Shown: in pieces, positions 21,210-33,695 of the stretch | Numbering within the stretch: the first letter of the stretch is position 1 | Layout of the letters: each line of letters starts with the position of its first letter | From: Bretschneidera sinensis | Taxonomy: Eukaryota; Streptophyta; Magnoliopsida; Brassicales; Akaniaceae | Reading direction: 5' to 3' | Length of the DNA: 64,000 nucleotides | Assembly: GCA_023935145.1 (NCBI GenBank) | Contig: CM043697.1 | Location: 55,810,001 to 55,874,000, forward strand | The notes under the pieces: generated by a model | Told to the model about the DNA's origin: nothing | What the model saw: only the letters and a program-made list of their open reading frames with translations | The model's database searches: none | Program-made: the position numbers and the translations under genes

Positions 21210-24200
21210 GTTCTCAATGATTCCTGCCGCCTAAGAGGGATACCTTCACAACCAAAGCCATCCTCTTCTGCGTGCTTAGAAAGTCGTATGGACAAAGATG
21301 ATGCCAATCCTGGACCTGATTTCACAAGTTAATCAAAGCTTTAAAACACATTGATAAAAATTATCTATCAGAAGGATTTAAGAAATTATGCCAAAAAAGC
21401 AAAAGGTGATCAACAACCATGCGGGCATGTTTCCAGCACTTATGAAAGTAAGGTCCATGCTATCTCAATTTGTTATTCCAATTTTTTAAGCAAAATAAAA
21501 TAAAAATTAAGGCAGTCCCAAATTGTTTCTCTGACTAGAAGTCAAACCACATTTATTATTGAAGATTTTATCAAATTCAACCCTGCTATTTTGGGATGTC
21601 ACTTAAATTTACACCTCACACTTCAAATTGAGACATCTACCATAAACTTTCCAAAATGCCCAATAAGCCTTTCTGTTAGGCTGAAGTGACAAGGAAACAG
21701 AATAGCACACATGATAATGCGACTTATATGTGGTAAATTAAAGGTCAAATTTGTTCCCGAGTCACATTCGATCAACAAAATTCTCTTCACAACACCCATT
21801 AATCACTGCCTCAGCACCTCCAACTCCCTTAAATGTTTATCTTCCCCACCCATGATGACACCTTGATTCTGATGCTCCCTTCCCAAGCGATATCTTCATC
21901 TCATACTTATTGTGCTCTACTTTCTCAACCCAAGATTTGTTTCAAGAACAACACTCAGTGCTTGATCTTGCCCATGTCAACCTCAAACTTGAGGGTTGCT
22001 GGGGTCACTTGGTTGGGTGCAATGTTATGTGGATCGCTCCCCCACTACGAACTACGATCCAGGTCGCGTGACCCCAATCACGGTGTATTCACAATCTGGA
22101 TCATGAAAAGCAGCGATCCCACATACATACAGATTACAGAGTTTGATTATAAACCAATGGAGAAAGAAGAGAAAGAAAGCATACAGCTCATAGATCACGA
22201 CAAAAAAAGAGCCCCGAGCCAGAGATGGAGGAGAGAATGGTCGCTGCCACCACAGTTGAGAGGGAACGGCCGCCGCGGAGGGGAGAGAGGATGTTGCCGT
22301 TGTCGAGGAGAAATAAGGAATCACACGCCGTCGGGGATGCTTAGGTGTTGATGTCGCCGTCAAGGAGAGAGAAAGAAAGGGGAGGGAAGGAGATGTCGCA
22401 GATACGAAGACTCACGTCGGGAAGAAGAAAGGTTCTCTTATGGGGGCACATGGTTTTGGGTCTTAAGGGGTACATGGTTTAGGTGTAAAAATCAGTGGTT
22501 TTGAGTTTTAAAAGGGGTACATTGCTTAGGTGTCCCGTTCTTGCTTATACTACAGATTTTCAACGAAAATCATGCAAGAATTCATTATCAACAAGTAATT
22601 TAGACTTTGATATTTTCATAAAGATGTCTCAACTCTCAATTTTTATGTTTTGATTACTCTAATTAGAGTAATGATTTCAAATCCTTTCTTCACATATATA
22701 ATTTTAAATTGTAGAGAACTTTTGTGGGGTCAAATCAACATATATAAAATAATTTACCTGTGGGTGGGTAGAGAAATAATGTATCCATGGATTAAAAAAT
22801 AATAATAATAATGTATCCCAAAGACCTAAAACAGTGACTTTTTATTTCATTTTCCAAATGTGAAATAGTCATTAAAATTTTCCTCCGACGGTTTACAAAT
22901 CCTACTCCTACACAAACAAGTACTCCATTAGTCATAATGTTTTATTAGCTATAATATATATATATATATATATATTATATCGACCTGAATTAGCATACCT
23001 TAACATACCACAATCCCAAATAGCGATCCAACTAAGCCTATCCCCTCGTACCGTGTACCATAACACACCGCGTTCCATGTAACATTGGTTGAGTGCGACA
23101 ATTTGTGGATGATCTTTTGAATTTTTTCAGAGATTGGTGTAATGATGGCGGGTTTACAATGTTTGAAGAGGTGAGGCAGAAAGAGGAGAAAGATATACGG
23201 CATAATTCTGCCAGAAAATTAATCAAATTGTAGATTTTTGGCCTACACAAGTGTCTCCACTGTGGAGACATTAAAAGAAATAGAAGAAATATGTAGAGTG
23301 TATTTGCCTCTATGGTAGAAGGCATATTTGCACAGAAGGGTATAAATGCCATCCCGACATTCTGCTCTTATGTCAGTCACATGAGCTACACATGATGGTT
23401 TGCACACATCACACACATGTGCAACTATGTTATTTTAACACCTTAACTTGACAGAAAGGCCTATTAAACATTTTGGGAAAGTCTAAGGCAGACAATGCCT
23501 CAATTAAAAGTTCGGGAGACGACAGTCAAATATCAGGGTTGAATTTATTAAAAAAAATCTCCTATTTATTCATTTTACAATTGTTAAATTACAGTTTAAA
23601 TATCACCTATTACCTATTAGGAGAAAAAAAGTAAAAGCGTGTTAACATGTTTAACTTTTTGCTTTCATGAACTTACAAATTAGGAAAGGGGGAAAAGATT
23701 GATAATAAATGGTTAATGACAAAAGTTCATAGTGCATACCATCAGCCATATCTTTAGTCTTGTGAAGAAGAAAAGTTCCTGAAAGGATGGTGACGAATCC
23801 ACAAATTTCTGTTACAATCTGGGTCGGATTCTGCCTATCCCAGTCCTGATAGCAGCAGGGAGAAGAAAAAACAAAAAGAACTTCAGATATTTAAATTTAA
23901 GTTCAATCAGAGAATGAAAACTAGTAGTCAAAGTTAACGTATAGTTTTTTCTTTTTCTTTTTCTTGGTAGAAAGTGGGGAAGGGGGGAGGGGGAGGAAAA
24001 GCTGCAATAAAAAAGGTGGTACAGAGCACAACACGACACGAGAAGAAACCTCAGCAAAAATTTAAATAGAGAAGGCCACCAGACTCTACATGAATCTCTA
24101 GAAACCTATCATTAAGAACCTTTGGCTCCCAATCTCAAATTGCCCCCTCTAGAAGACAAGATAGCCTCTTAATTCTCTTCCAGAAGAACCAAGGAAAGCT

Positions 24201-27200
24201 GAGAGCCTCCCGTAGACACTGAAATCATTCTGATACCAGATGCAATAAGACAAAGGATGAAATTGGAAAACACAAAGGTAGGAAAAAGAAGAGTCCAATT
24301 TCATATATCTGTGAGAGATAACAACCAGCAGGAAGAGACATAAAAAATCTCATGGCCCTATATTCTTTTGTTTCTTTTTAGTGGAGAGAAAGAGAGGGGG
24401 AAGAATGAGATTTTAATAGATTCTACTAGTCAGAAAAGGATTTACCTTAAACATTATCACACTAGCCAAAATGGTTAGTGATGTGAACATGGCATAGTAT
24501 ATTGGGGAAACAACAGCAGTGTTAAAAGTATCAAGCGCCTGCAATTAGGAAAACAGAATGAAAACCAATGGAAAAGACTAGAAATAATCAAATAAGAAAC
24601 AATGCACAAAAGAGTTGGGGAGGAAGCAATCACAATGTATGGATCAAGCAAATGACAAGTATCATTTGATTAATTGGGGTGTGGTTAAGCAACCATTGGA
24701 AAGAGTCAGGCTTGGCATTAAATCATTAGCATTATTCAATAAGGCTCTTCTTCGTACATGGCTTTGGAGATTCCTTATTGAGAGAGACCATTTGTGGAGG
24801 AAAGTGGTGGAAGCTAAGTATGGGATGGAGATTGAGGGGTGGATGTCTAAAGAAGTTCGGGGGGCCTATGGAGTGGGGGTTTGGAAATGGATTCGGCAAG
24901 GGTGGGATGATTTGAGGCCTTTAGTGGAGGTGTCCGTGGGTAATGGAGCTAGAACTCGATTTTGGTATGATAATTGGTGCGGAAATACCCCTTTAAAAGA
25001 TAAATTTCCCAGCATCATTAATATTGTGAGAGATAAAGAAGCTAGAATTTATTCTTGCTACTCCGTGTCTAATAATGGAGTCTCTTAGAATATCCTTTTT
25101 ACCCGTAATGCTCATGATTGGGAAATTAATGAGATAGCAATGTTTTTAGAATCCTTATATAATTCTAGAGTTGAGAGGGGTAAAGAGGATATGATGAGAT
25201 GGATACCTTATCCAATCAAAGGGTTTAAGTTGAAAGATTTCTACAAAATTCTACTTGATAAAGAGTTTTTGAATGATATCCCTAATTATCCCTCGAGAGC
25301 AATTTGGTGCTCCAGATCTCCGAAGAAAGTTAATTTTTTTCTGTGGGAAGTTTCGTGGGAGAAAATTCTTACCTTTAACAATTTACAAAGGAGGGGAAAA
25401 GTGATTGTAAGTAGGTGCTTCATATGCAAGTAGTGTGCCGAGCCCGTCTATCATCTTTTGGTGGAGTGTTCGATAGCTAGACGTTTATGAGAGATGAGTT
25501 ATAGGATTGTGGGAATCTCTTAAGTGATCGCGGGTGTTGGATGAGATTCGAGCTTGGAGTGGCTTAAGAGCTTCTAAGTAGGTCAAGAAAGCTTTGCGTC
25601 TAATTCCACATTATATCTTTTGGATTGTGTGGAGAGAAAGGAACCGAAGGACTTTTGATGGTGAGGAGAAACCTATTGATATTATTAAAAATAGTTGGTT
25701 TAACACCCTCAATTTTTTGTTGGGGGAATTTCTTTGTAAATAATGAGGATCTTCTTGATTTTGTAGATTTTCTTCATTGTAATTAGCCGTTGGCGACGCT
25801 TTGCACCTTCTTGGTGCTTTTCTAATAAAAAAATTTACTTATAAAAAAAAATACCTTAATCAAAAGCCCCAGACAACAGAAAACATCATTATCAGTGTTC
25901 TAGAAGATTTCATCCATATTTGAAGATAAAGATATTAGATAAATAGTACTAGAATCCAGTTACTCAAAAATGAATCATTTTATGACAAAGCATATGATGT
26001 ATAACATGCTTAGATACCATTTTTTACAATCTTAATAATTTATCATTTATTAATGCAACTCAATGGTAATAAATTGATACAGATAGTTTAGAGATTTATT
26101 ATAAGAAAACACAACAAAATCTGCATTGAGTAAATGAAACAACGGAAAGCCCTTAATCAAAAAAAAAAACAAAGGAAAGCCCAACTTACAGAGAGAGAGA
26201 ATAACAGAGAATGATTGGCAAAGATTCTCAGTAATGCCAATATGACCCAGATACACTGAAAAACATACAATTTCTCTATCCGAAGATATGAAAGAGTAAA
26301 CTGATAGAACCACCAGACTTAATACTCCTTTTCCTTGTGCATTTTGTTTTACTTCATCTCCAAGAATGCCACGAACTGAACACATCAGTCCATAGATATC
26401 ATGGGAACCAGCAACGTAACCCTAATTAAAACCGCAAAATGAAAAATGCAGAAGTTCATTACATCTATGGTTAACTATTTAGTCACAACCTCTAGACTAC
26501 ATTTGCATATATGCCACCAATAAGGATAATTTCCACATATCCAAACCACAAAATCTGATCATTCCCAAACACACACCTTCAACCAAATCTCATACCATAA
26601 CATTGTGATTGATTAGTCTTCCAATCATACATAAAAGAACCCTATTTTTTTCTTCCCTAACGGAATTCTTTAAAGCCAAAGTCAAATTGTGCCCACCTCT
26701 TTATAACAAACATTTATAGATCTTTTCTTTTTTTTGGTAAACATAAATTATATAAAAGGTACAAAGGGGATGCTACCAATGTACAAAGATCCTCAAAAAA
26801 AAACACTAAAGGTATTGAACCACCCATCTTTAAAAGGACTCCATAGATCTTTTAACTCAATCAAAAGCCCACCTATTCTTTCATTCCAAACCATCCAAAA
26901 AATAGAGAGGGGAATCAACGCATAGGCTTTCCTCATCTTCTTAGAAGCTTGAACGACACTCCACGCCAAAACCTCATCATGAATAAAGCCAACAAGCACC
27001 CAAGAAACTACCAAAACACAAAAAACCAACTCCCATAATTTACAAATTAAGGAACACACAAGCAAAAGGTGGTAGGACTCATCTCCTTGGTAACAAAAAA
27101 AAAATTTCACTTTTTTGGAGATTGTCGATTGTTAAAATCTCTTCCAAGTTGCTTCCCACATATAAAAAAAACAAAATAACTTTTTTTTATGAGCAAAAGT

Positions 27201-30200
27201 CTTCCAAATGGCTTTGCAAGGAAAGTTTGATCTACCTTTCATAAGTAAATCATTAAGGAGAGCCTTATAGAATGACTTGACCTTAAATCTCCCTCCAACT
27301 TTCATCTACCATCTTATGATATCCTTCCTATGCAAGTCAATTCTCGTGCATTCCTAAGACTCAAGTTACCAATCATGGAATTTCGGTAAAAGAAGAATGT
27401 CCCACATGATCTCACCATTAGGTAAAGAAGCAAGAGCTAAAAAAAAATAATCATTATCTCTCACTAGCAAACACTTCCCAGAATTTCTCTTTCAAAGTGG
27501 TATCCCTGCTCATGCCAAAACTTAATGGTTTCTCGATTACCCACCACGAAAGACATAAAGCAAAAGAGCATCCAATCCTTTCCGATTTCATGCCCAAACC
27601 CCCCATCATAGACTGTTCTTTCATCTTTAGAGACCCACCCGTTATGATTTAGACCAAACTTAGCACCAATAACTTTTCGCCAAAGTTGGTCCCTTTTTTT
27701 ATAAGCAAAAATTTATTGAGAAGCACAACGGCGGTGTACCAAAAAGCCAAAAGCTAATTATAATGCAAGAAATCGACAAGGACTAAGAGATATCATTATT
27801 TACAAAGAAATTTTCTCTAATCCAAAAATTAAAAGTATTGAACCAATTGTCTCTTAGAGAAGCAATCGGTCTTTCAATTCCATCGAAAGCCTTTCGATTC
27901 CTCTCTCTCCAAACAATCCACCAAATCGAGTGACGGATTAAGGCTAAGGATTTTTTGACCTCCTTGAGAGCTCTAATGCCACTCCAAGCCTCAATTTCAT
28001 CTTTCACAGACCCTGCAACCGCCTGAGACTCCCACAATTCTATAAGTTATTTCCCATAAGCTTCTGGCGAATGGGCAATCCACCAAGAGATCCGCCAAAG
28101 TTGGTCCTATACTCCTATTCCCTCAAGAATCTTCACAAACATGTATCAATCGTCATTTGCATCCTAAAGTATAGATCTTGGGTTTCCAAAAAAGAACTAT
28201 GTATTGCCACTGTCGAATGCAAGAAAATGTTGGTCCCAGCAACCTAGTAAAGAAGCCTAAACCTCTATTCATTACATCAATCTGCAGAAAGCAACCAGGG
28301 TGAACAATTGATAACAGATGATGACACCACCAATTCAAGCTACCTCATGTTCTGTGGAAAACCCTCATAAAGCCCCGAGTCAAAGAAGTGATACATCGTT
28401 CCTCTCAATGCGTTCTACTAAGAAGATACAAATAAAAACCCAAGACAGCTCGTTTCTCTTTTAAAAAATCCACTACACAAATTAAGAACAAAGCTTCCAA
28501 AGTGATACATTTGTCCTCAAAGGTAAAATAATCCATGCTCAATTTGTGTGATTAGTTGCAGCAAGCACACCTCTTGCACATCTAGAGAAATATATATCGG
28601 GTGATAACTATGAAATTTCCATAAACCCGTGATCATCCAATGCTAATGCAGTAAATTACCAGCCATATAATGAACCACAAAAACAACGCTATCTGACTTC
28701 AGAACTTCCTCACCAGCATCTGTTCATTCTTGTTTGATCTGTCATTTTTTTCTTTTGATTAGTTTGTTTGATCCTTCATATTGTCTAAAGCCCTTCCTGT
28801 TTCCACCTATTAATGCAGTGATTCCATTCTTAAGCATAAAAACGGGCTCACAAATTTCCAGACTGATTTAGTTTACATAAAACTAGATTGTGAACCCACC
28901 TAGAGAAGTCCATCAATTGAGATGTGAACGCATATTCATGCTTACCCACATTTTCTGAACGTATAGTCATTGTGACTCTAGAAATACAGACGCAAGCAGG
29001 CTTCAAAACAAGATTTTTTTTAATCTTAAAAGAAAAGATTCATTAAAGTCACCAAGGAGGTGCCACCCTGTGTACAAAAGGCTCATCTACAAATCAAAAA
29101 ATTTATGAACCCCACAATTTGGTATTCATTTACAAAAACTGTAGTATTAAACGAAAAATTTAAGGTGTATAACCATCTACGCTTAATACACTCAAAGAGA
29201 ACTCTCGACTCCAAGAATGCTCTTCTATTAATGCAGTGATTCCATTCTTAAGCATAAAAACGGCTCACAAATTTCCAGACTGATTTAGTTTACATAAAAC
29301 TAGATTGTGAACCCACCTAGAGAAGTCCATCAATTGAGATGTGAACGCATATTCATGCTTACCCACATTTTCTGAATGTATAGTCATTGTGACTCTAGAA
29401 ATACAGACGCAAGCAGGCTTCAAAACAAGATTTTTTTTAATCTTAAAAGAAAAGATTCATTAAAGTCACCAAGGAGGTGCCACCCTGTGTACAAAAGGCT
29501 CATCTACAAATCAAAAAATTTATGAACCCACAATTTGGTATTCATTTACAAAAACTGTAGTATTAAACCAAAAATTTAAGGTGTATAACCATCTACGCTT
29601 AATACACTCAAAGAGAACTCTCGACTCCAAGAATGCTCTTCTGTTCCTCTCACCCAAACTAGCCAAAAGATCCCTTAAGAACAAGATTACCTCTATCTTT
29701 CTTTTATTTCATAAACAGTCATATAACTTTGGTTGTCAAAGTCATATTTTTTTATTCCACCAGCGAACAAATATTACAGAGAATAAAGTGTTTGACCGCA
29801 AGGAGAAAGGTATCAATTTTATCAGAAGATTAAAAACATAAAAAATTCTTATTTATACTACCACAAGAGTTTAAATAAACAATTGCATTGTATAGATGGT
29901 ACTTACATAAATGAACATTCAGAAAAAGATCCAAAATAATTGAACATGAGAAGGTGACGAACAATGACCAGAAAAGAAACAACCATTACCTTGTTCAAAT
30001 AATTCATTTGGGTAATCACACAAGTAATTACAACCAAAGTGAAGGCCCATGTTTGGGGATATACTAGCTGATTAGTTCCTGAAAATGTCAACTTCAATGC
30101 AATTCCAAGTGCTTTGACACTCATGACCTGTCAAAGGACAGATTTCAAATAAAAACACTGAAAAATAATATTACATGGGACAAGCAAAAACAATAAAGAA

Positions 30201-33200
30201 GTTGGCATCAACCAAACACCTTTACATACCGACAAAGAACCTACAAGTGAACAAACTCCAATGTAGAGCATTATGTGTGTCTGGCCATACTGTGGAATAA
30301 AGTGGATTATAAGGATAAAGATAGCTGTTATGACCACAGCTGCATAAAAGAGAAATGCTGCAAAAAGGGGAAAAAGGTAGAGGTCATTAATCTCACCTCT
30401 TGTGACTCAACAAATCTAGAACGCAAACAATAAATAAAATATATTAAGTAGGATATTATGGAATACCAGCACAAATTATTCAATGTGAAAATTATTACCT
30501 GGCTCGGTTGCAAGATCCCAAACTTCTTTCACAGATTCAATCTGACGTTCTTGAGGAGCATGTAGAACAATTGTTGTAGAGCCCACAACACAAAGAACGC
30601 AACCAAGAATCCCAAAAGTATGTAGCTTCTCCCGTAAAATGATATGTGCAAGTGCAGCACTGCAAGACAACATGATAATCAGCACTTCAACATCAAAAAT
30701 CAAACTTGAATTTTGAGTTACTTCTTATCATGCCTGATAATGATGCTGAGAGCACCAAGAGGAGTGACCAGTATAGCTGGTGCAAATGCATAAGCTGCAA
30801 AATTAGCAATTTCCCCAACGATCACTGTTGAAAAGGCAATTGCCCATCAGAATTCATACTTTTTTCACTAAAATCAACTTTAAGCGACTCAAACCAACTT
30901 TATCATTAAATTTCTAAAATATAAGAGGAAAAGAAAATAGAAGAATTCTTCTGTAGATTTGTGCTGTCTCAGGAGTCAAATGTAGAAAGGTTAAGAGATA
31001 GTCAAGGTTTAACAATAAATGGTAGAGTATCTACATGACCCCAAAAAAAAGCTTGACAGAACATCATAATCTTGTCTCCTGGAGAAGAAAAAATAATGAA
31101 ATACATTATGCTTCCTATAATAAAATTGCAAAAACAAATATCAGTATATCACAATGATATCTAGAGCTTGACTTCAAAACTAATGGCTTTGCGAAACTTT
31201 ATTCTTTTAAAGTAAATTTAAAAATTCAAGGACTTCACAATACTCATATTTTCTTAAATGTTAACAGAATAAGACAGCCTCTACATCATGCACTAGCATG
31301 CACACAAAAAACACTTTAGGTGGACTGTAATTAATTTTTTTTTGGTAAGTGAGGTGTATCGTATTAACTAGCAATACACCAATACATTCCACAATTTGCA
31401 CACATATCATCGCACAGTCTCAATATATCACCAAGTTCAATTCACGATCAAATCAAAATGACCTTTCACAAACACTGATGAGAAAACAAAAAATTTGAAC
31501 CAGATGTTGCAACTTTAGAGTCATTAGAAGATCTGAATTCATATATTCTCCAAGGGATTCAAAACGAAATTTTTCTCTAAGTTTAAAACAAGCTAATATT
31601 TGGTGCGAATGGAATAAAAATAAATGAATATCTATTAAGCCTATTTCCATCTTTAATATCTCTTCTGCCATTATCAATGGGCAATAGGAAACTGGGGAAG
31701 TAGAGATTCATAAATCCTCTTCAATTTCACTGATCATCTTATGGAATCTTTAAGATTTGGTTGCTCAGCCACTTCATAATATTGCAGGAACATCCAGTGG
31801 GAGAACCCGCAAGTAATTTGCTTTCCTCATTCTGTGTATCTTATGTTCATATAAGTCAAGTTGTACTCCTCTATATGCTTCCATTTTTTCTCTAAAGTTT
31901 CCGTTAAGCACCTTTGACACCCCCCCCCAATTACCCAAGTTCAACTTCATTCTCATGATTGCCTGCCCAATGCTACAGAATCCAAAACGGTACCCCCCAA
32001 GATCAAAGGAAATTGGGTGACGGCCAGGGGGCAAGCATGCATCGACTTGTACCAGCAATAATATATGCAAATGTTAACCTTCATAGTGTTTTGTCCATGG
32101 GTATACTTAGAATGAAGCAATCAAAGTGCAAAGCAAACTGCTATCATAATAGGTAATAGTGTATCAAGACCTACTTCCATCATAGATCCGCTAATTAATA
32201 CACTATCAAAGAGAAATCAAATAATATTTTGATTTAGTAATCACTGAACAAAAAATTCATAATAAACTTACTAGTTATCATGCCCACCCACCAGAGCGGC
32301 TCAAATAAGTAAGAATATCCTCCAACTCCTGTGAAAATATCAACGAATTCAATTCCAGTGAAACTCTGTTACACATGATAGTAAAACAAATAAATTATAA
32401 AGTGTGCAAGGTTAACAACCAATCAATTTGTATATGTATCAGAATAAATTTTGTAGATGATAAAGACAGATAGAAGGAAACTTCCCAGAGAAAGTAGTGA
32501 TTATTCAAACACATTTCAAAACCACAAAGAGCAGAAAACTTATGTTCACTGATATCATAACACGTGCATAAGGTAAAGTAAATGAGTAACGATGTAGAAC
32601 TAATAATCATATCAAGTTGATTGGCCTGAAAGATGAAGCATGTGAGCATATGAGATTTCAGTATTTTCATCACATGATAGGAAAAATTTATCCACAGAAT
32701 TTCCTAGGTCAAAATTCACCAGTAATTGATTTTTACAACATTTAGAGTTATATTCATTAATGATATTTACTCAATCCCAATATATACACTCTACTATGAC
32801 AATTGCAATAGCACAAATTTATATTGAGACACATTTCCTCCTTATATAATAGTATTCAGTTCCAACCATCACAGAATACTTTCAGGTTGGATTTGATAGA
32901 CTTTTCTTTGACTAGTAAAACTCAATTAAGTAATGAGAAAAAGGGGCCAACAGCTGAAAATATATAAGGAACTGATCCTTCTGTAACCAAAAAACCAAAT
33001 CAATCATAAACATCACAAACATGTCATTTAACTCGAAAGATGAACTCATTATCTCTAATCACATAGGTTGAATTCATCATAGAGACAGAACAAATACCCA
33101 CAATAAGCAACACGAAAAATGAAAGCAATACTTGAACTCATGATGATTACACTTCAACACCAAATCACATAGAATTTACTTAAAGTGCTCTTTAAACAAG

Positions 33201-33695
33201 TGGATCAATGTCCCCTCAACTTCCTAATCTATTCAAATGGTAGAATATAATCAAAAGAAAAATGAACCAAAATGAACCGAGTTTCACCACACAAACTCAG
33301 CTTATTTTCCATTTTCACCTGATCCATCTTAAACCCAAATCAGAAAATCACAATAATATATATAAAAAAACTTATGAACTAAACAATGTTTGACAACAGC
33401 GGCAAATTTGCAACAAAATAACTCCAAATTTAGCCACTGAATTTCTCTGCATACATAGTCATAACACTAAAAGACTGGCAAAGCACATCAAATTTTCAAG
33501 ATCATAAAAGAACGCCAAATTTAAGCAAAAATCTATACCTGCCCTAACACCAGAAGCACCAGCCTTTTTGAGACCTTTCTTCTTCACAATGAAGCTTGCA
33601 CCAATAAAGAAACTCGACGAAAGAGCCAAAACCAAGCCCTTAATGTTATCAGAGGACATGCCCTTGTACGAGTCTCGCAGGCTCTGAATCGTCAT
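21203..33695 (-). CDS. NIPA-type magnesium transporter (DUF803 family)
   Basis: Nine exons: 33695-33539, 32328-32272, 30824-30734, 30659-30499, 30357-30230, 30127-29990, 24538-24446, 23845-23740, 21315-21203. They total 1044 bases, phases agree at every junction, and the product is 347 residues, the usual plant NIPA length. Hallmarks in order are [14 protein letters not shown] (about 30), [12 protein letters not shown] (about 58), [20 protein letters not shown] (78-97), [98 protein letters not shown] and [18 protein letters not shown]. There are about nine hydrophobic helices and a soluble tail ending RRQESLRTP. The family is thought to move Mg2+ across plasma or endosomal membranes; substrate here is inferred. 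Intron 3 begins GC, not GT. Introns 6 (5451 bp) and 8 (2424 bp) are swollen by transposons. Confidence 0.92.
21572..23549. mobile_element. Long-terminal-inverted-repeat DNA element in NIPA intron 8
   Basis: The left end starts AAATTCAACCCTG and the right end finishes with its reverse complement, CAGGGTTGAATTT. The arms (21572-21700 and 23425-23549) stay recognisable for about 120 bp (shared CCTTTCTGT and AAAATG blocks). No clear target duplication is seen. The 1.7-kb interior includes a GC-richer stretch (22040-22400) open on both strands, Arg/Ser/Pro-rich without a known domain, and a (TA)n run at 22955-22980. The long arms suggest a Mutator-like non-autonomous element, but that is inference. 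Confidence 0.5.
22040..22400. other. GC-rich open segment inside the intron element
   Basis: Open frames overlap on both strands (plus 21833-22351, minus 22363-22052). This is what GC-rich low-complexity DNA produces by chance. The minus-strand version has a hydrophobic stretch ([19 protein letters not shown]). There is no recognisable domain and no splice logic. It may be host sequence captured by the element. Confidence 0.25.
24611..25852 (+). mobile_element. 5'-truncated LINE, plus strand, in NIPA intron 6
   Basis: It encodes the C-terminal half of a plant L1-type ORF2: [51 protein letters not shown], then after a stop (25086-25088) [31 protein letters not shown] and [17 protein letters not shown]. 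The last Cys block carries a stop. It ends in TTTACTTATAAAAAAAA. The catalytic RT core and endonuclease are lost. It is antisense to NIPA. Confidence 0.8.
26722..28150 (-). mobile_element. LINE fragment A, interrupted by fragment B
   Basis: The minus strand reads zf-RVT-type LINE protein: [20 protein letters not shown] and [13 protein letters not shown] near the 3' end, and further 5' [18 protein letters not shown] and GNRETIKFW. The T-run at 26724-26735 marks the tail. A second LINE (27693-28092) sits inside. The 5' limit near 28150 is approximate. Confidence 0.7.
27693..28092 (-). mobile_element. LINE fragment B nested in fragment A
   Basis: This 400-bp 3' end of a LINE (minus strand; [40 protein letters not shown]) is flanked by a perfect 15-bp duplication, CGCCAAAGTTGGTCC, at 27678-27692 and 28093-28107. 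Its A-tail is the T-run at 27693-27700. Confidence 0.9.
28807..29640. repeat. 418-bp tandem duplication in NIPA intron 6
   Basis: Unit 1 is 28807-29224 and unit 2 is 29225-29640. They differ at only a few positions (two single-base deletions and a few substitutions seen by eye), so the duplication is recent. The unit includes a LINE-tail-like stretch (TTAAAGTCACCAAGGAGGTG). Confidence 0.9.
30660..30733 (-). other. NIPA intron 3 with a GC-AG splice site
   Basis: The 74-bp intron starts ATCAG|GCATGATAAG and ends TCTTGCAG|TGCTG. Protein continuity (LSIIIS then [10 protein letters not shown]) fixes both sites. Using the nearest GT, 10 bases further on, would add an in-frame TGA. Confidence 0.85.
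30825..32271. other. NIPA intron 2
   Basis: A 1447-bp GT-AG intron (donor CTA|GTAAGT, acceptor CAACAG|TGATCG). I saw no gene or identifiable transposon inside. The open frames at 31774-32156 overlap on opposite strands and show no domain. Confidence 0.7.
32329..33538. other. NIPA intron 1
   Basis: A 1210-bp GT-AG intron (donor GGGCAG|GTATAG, acceptor TTTTCACAG|GAGTTGG). It is AT-rich, with nothing recognisable in it. Confidence 0.75.

Larger units (their letters stand above)
21316..23739. other. NIPA intron 8
   Basis: A 2424-bp GT-AG intron (minus strand: GATG|GTATGC ... AAATCAG|GTCC) whose phase is consistent with exons 8 and 9. Most of it is the inverted-repeat element at 21572-23549. Confidence 0.8.
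24539..29989. other. NIPA intron 6, transposon-filled (5451 bp)
   Basis: Donor AACAAG|GTAATG at 29989 and acceptor TTGCAG|GCGCTT before 24538 are clear, and the flanking exons join in phase 0 inside the conserved NYLNKALDTFN segment. The intron holds a sense-opposed LINE (24611-25852), two nested minus-strand LINE fragments (26722 to about 28150) and a 418-bp tandem duplication (28807-29640). Confidence 0.85.

Noticed and set aside
22052..22363. Open frames on both strands near 22 kb (172 and 103 codons)
   Set aside because: They overlap on opposite strands in a GC-rich low-complexity patch inside a NIPA intron, with no domain and no splice logic.
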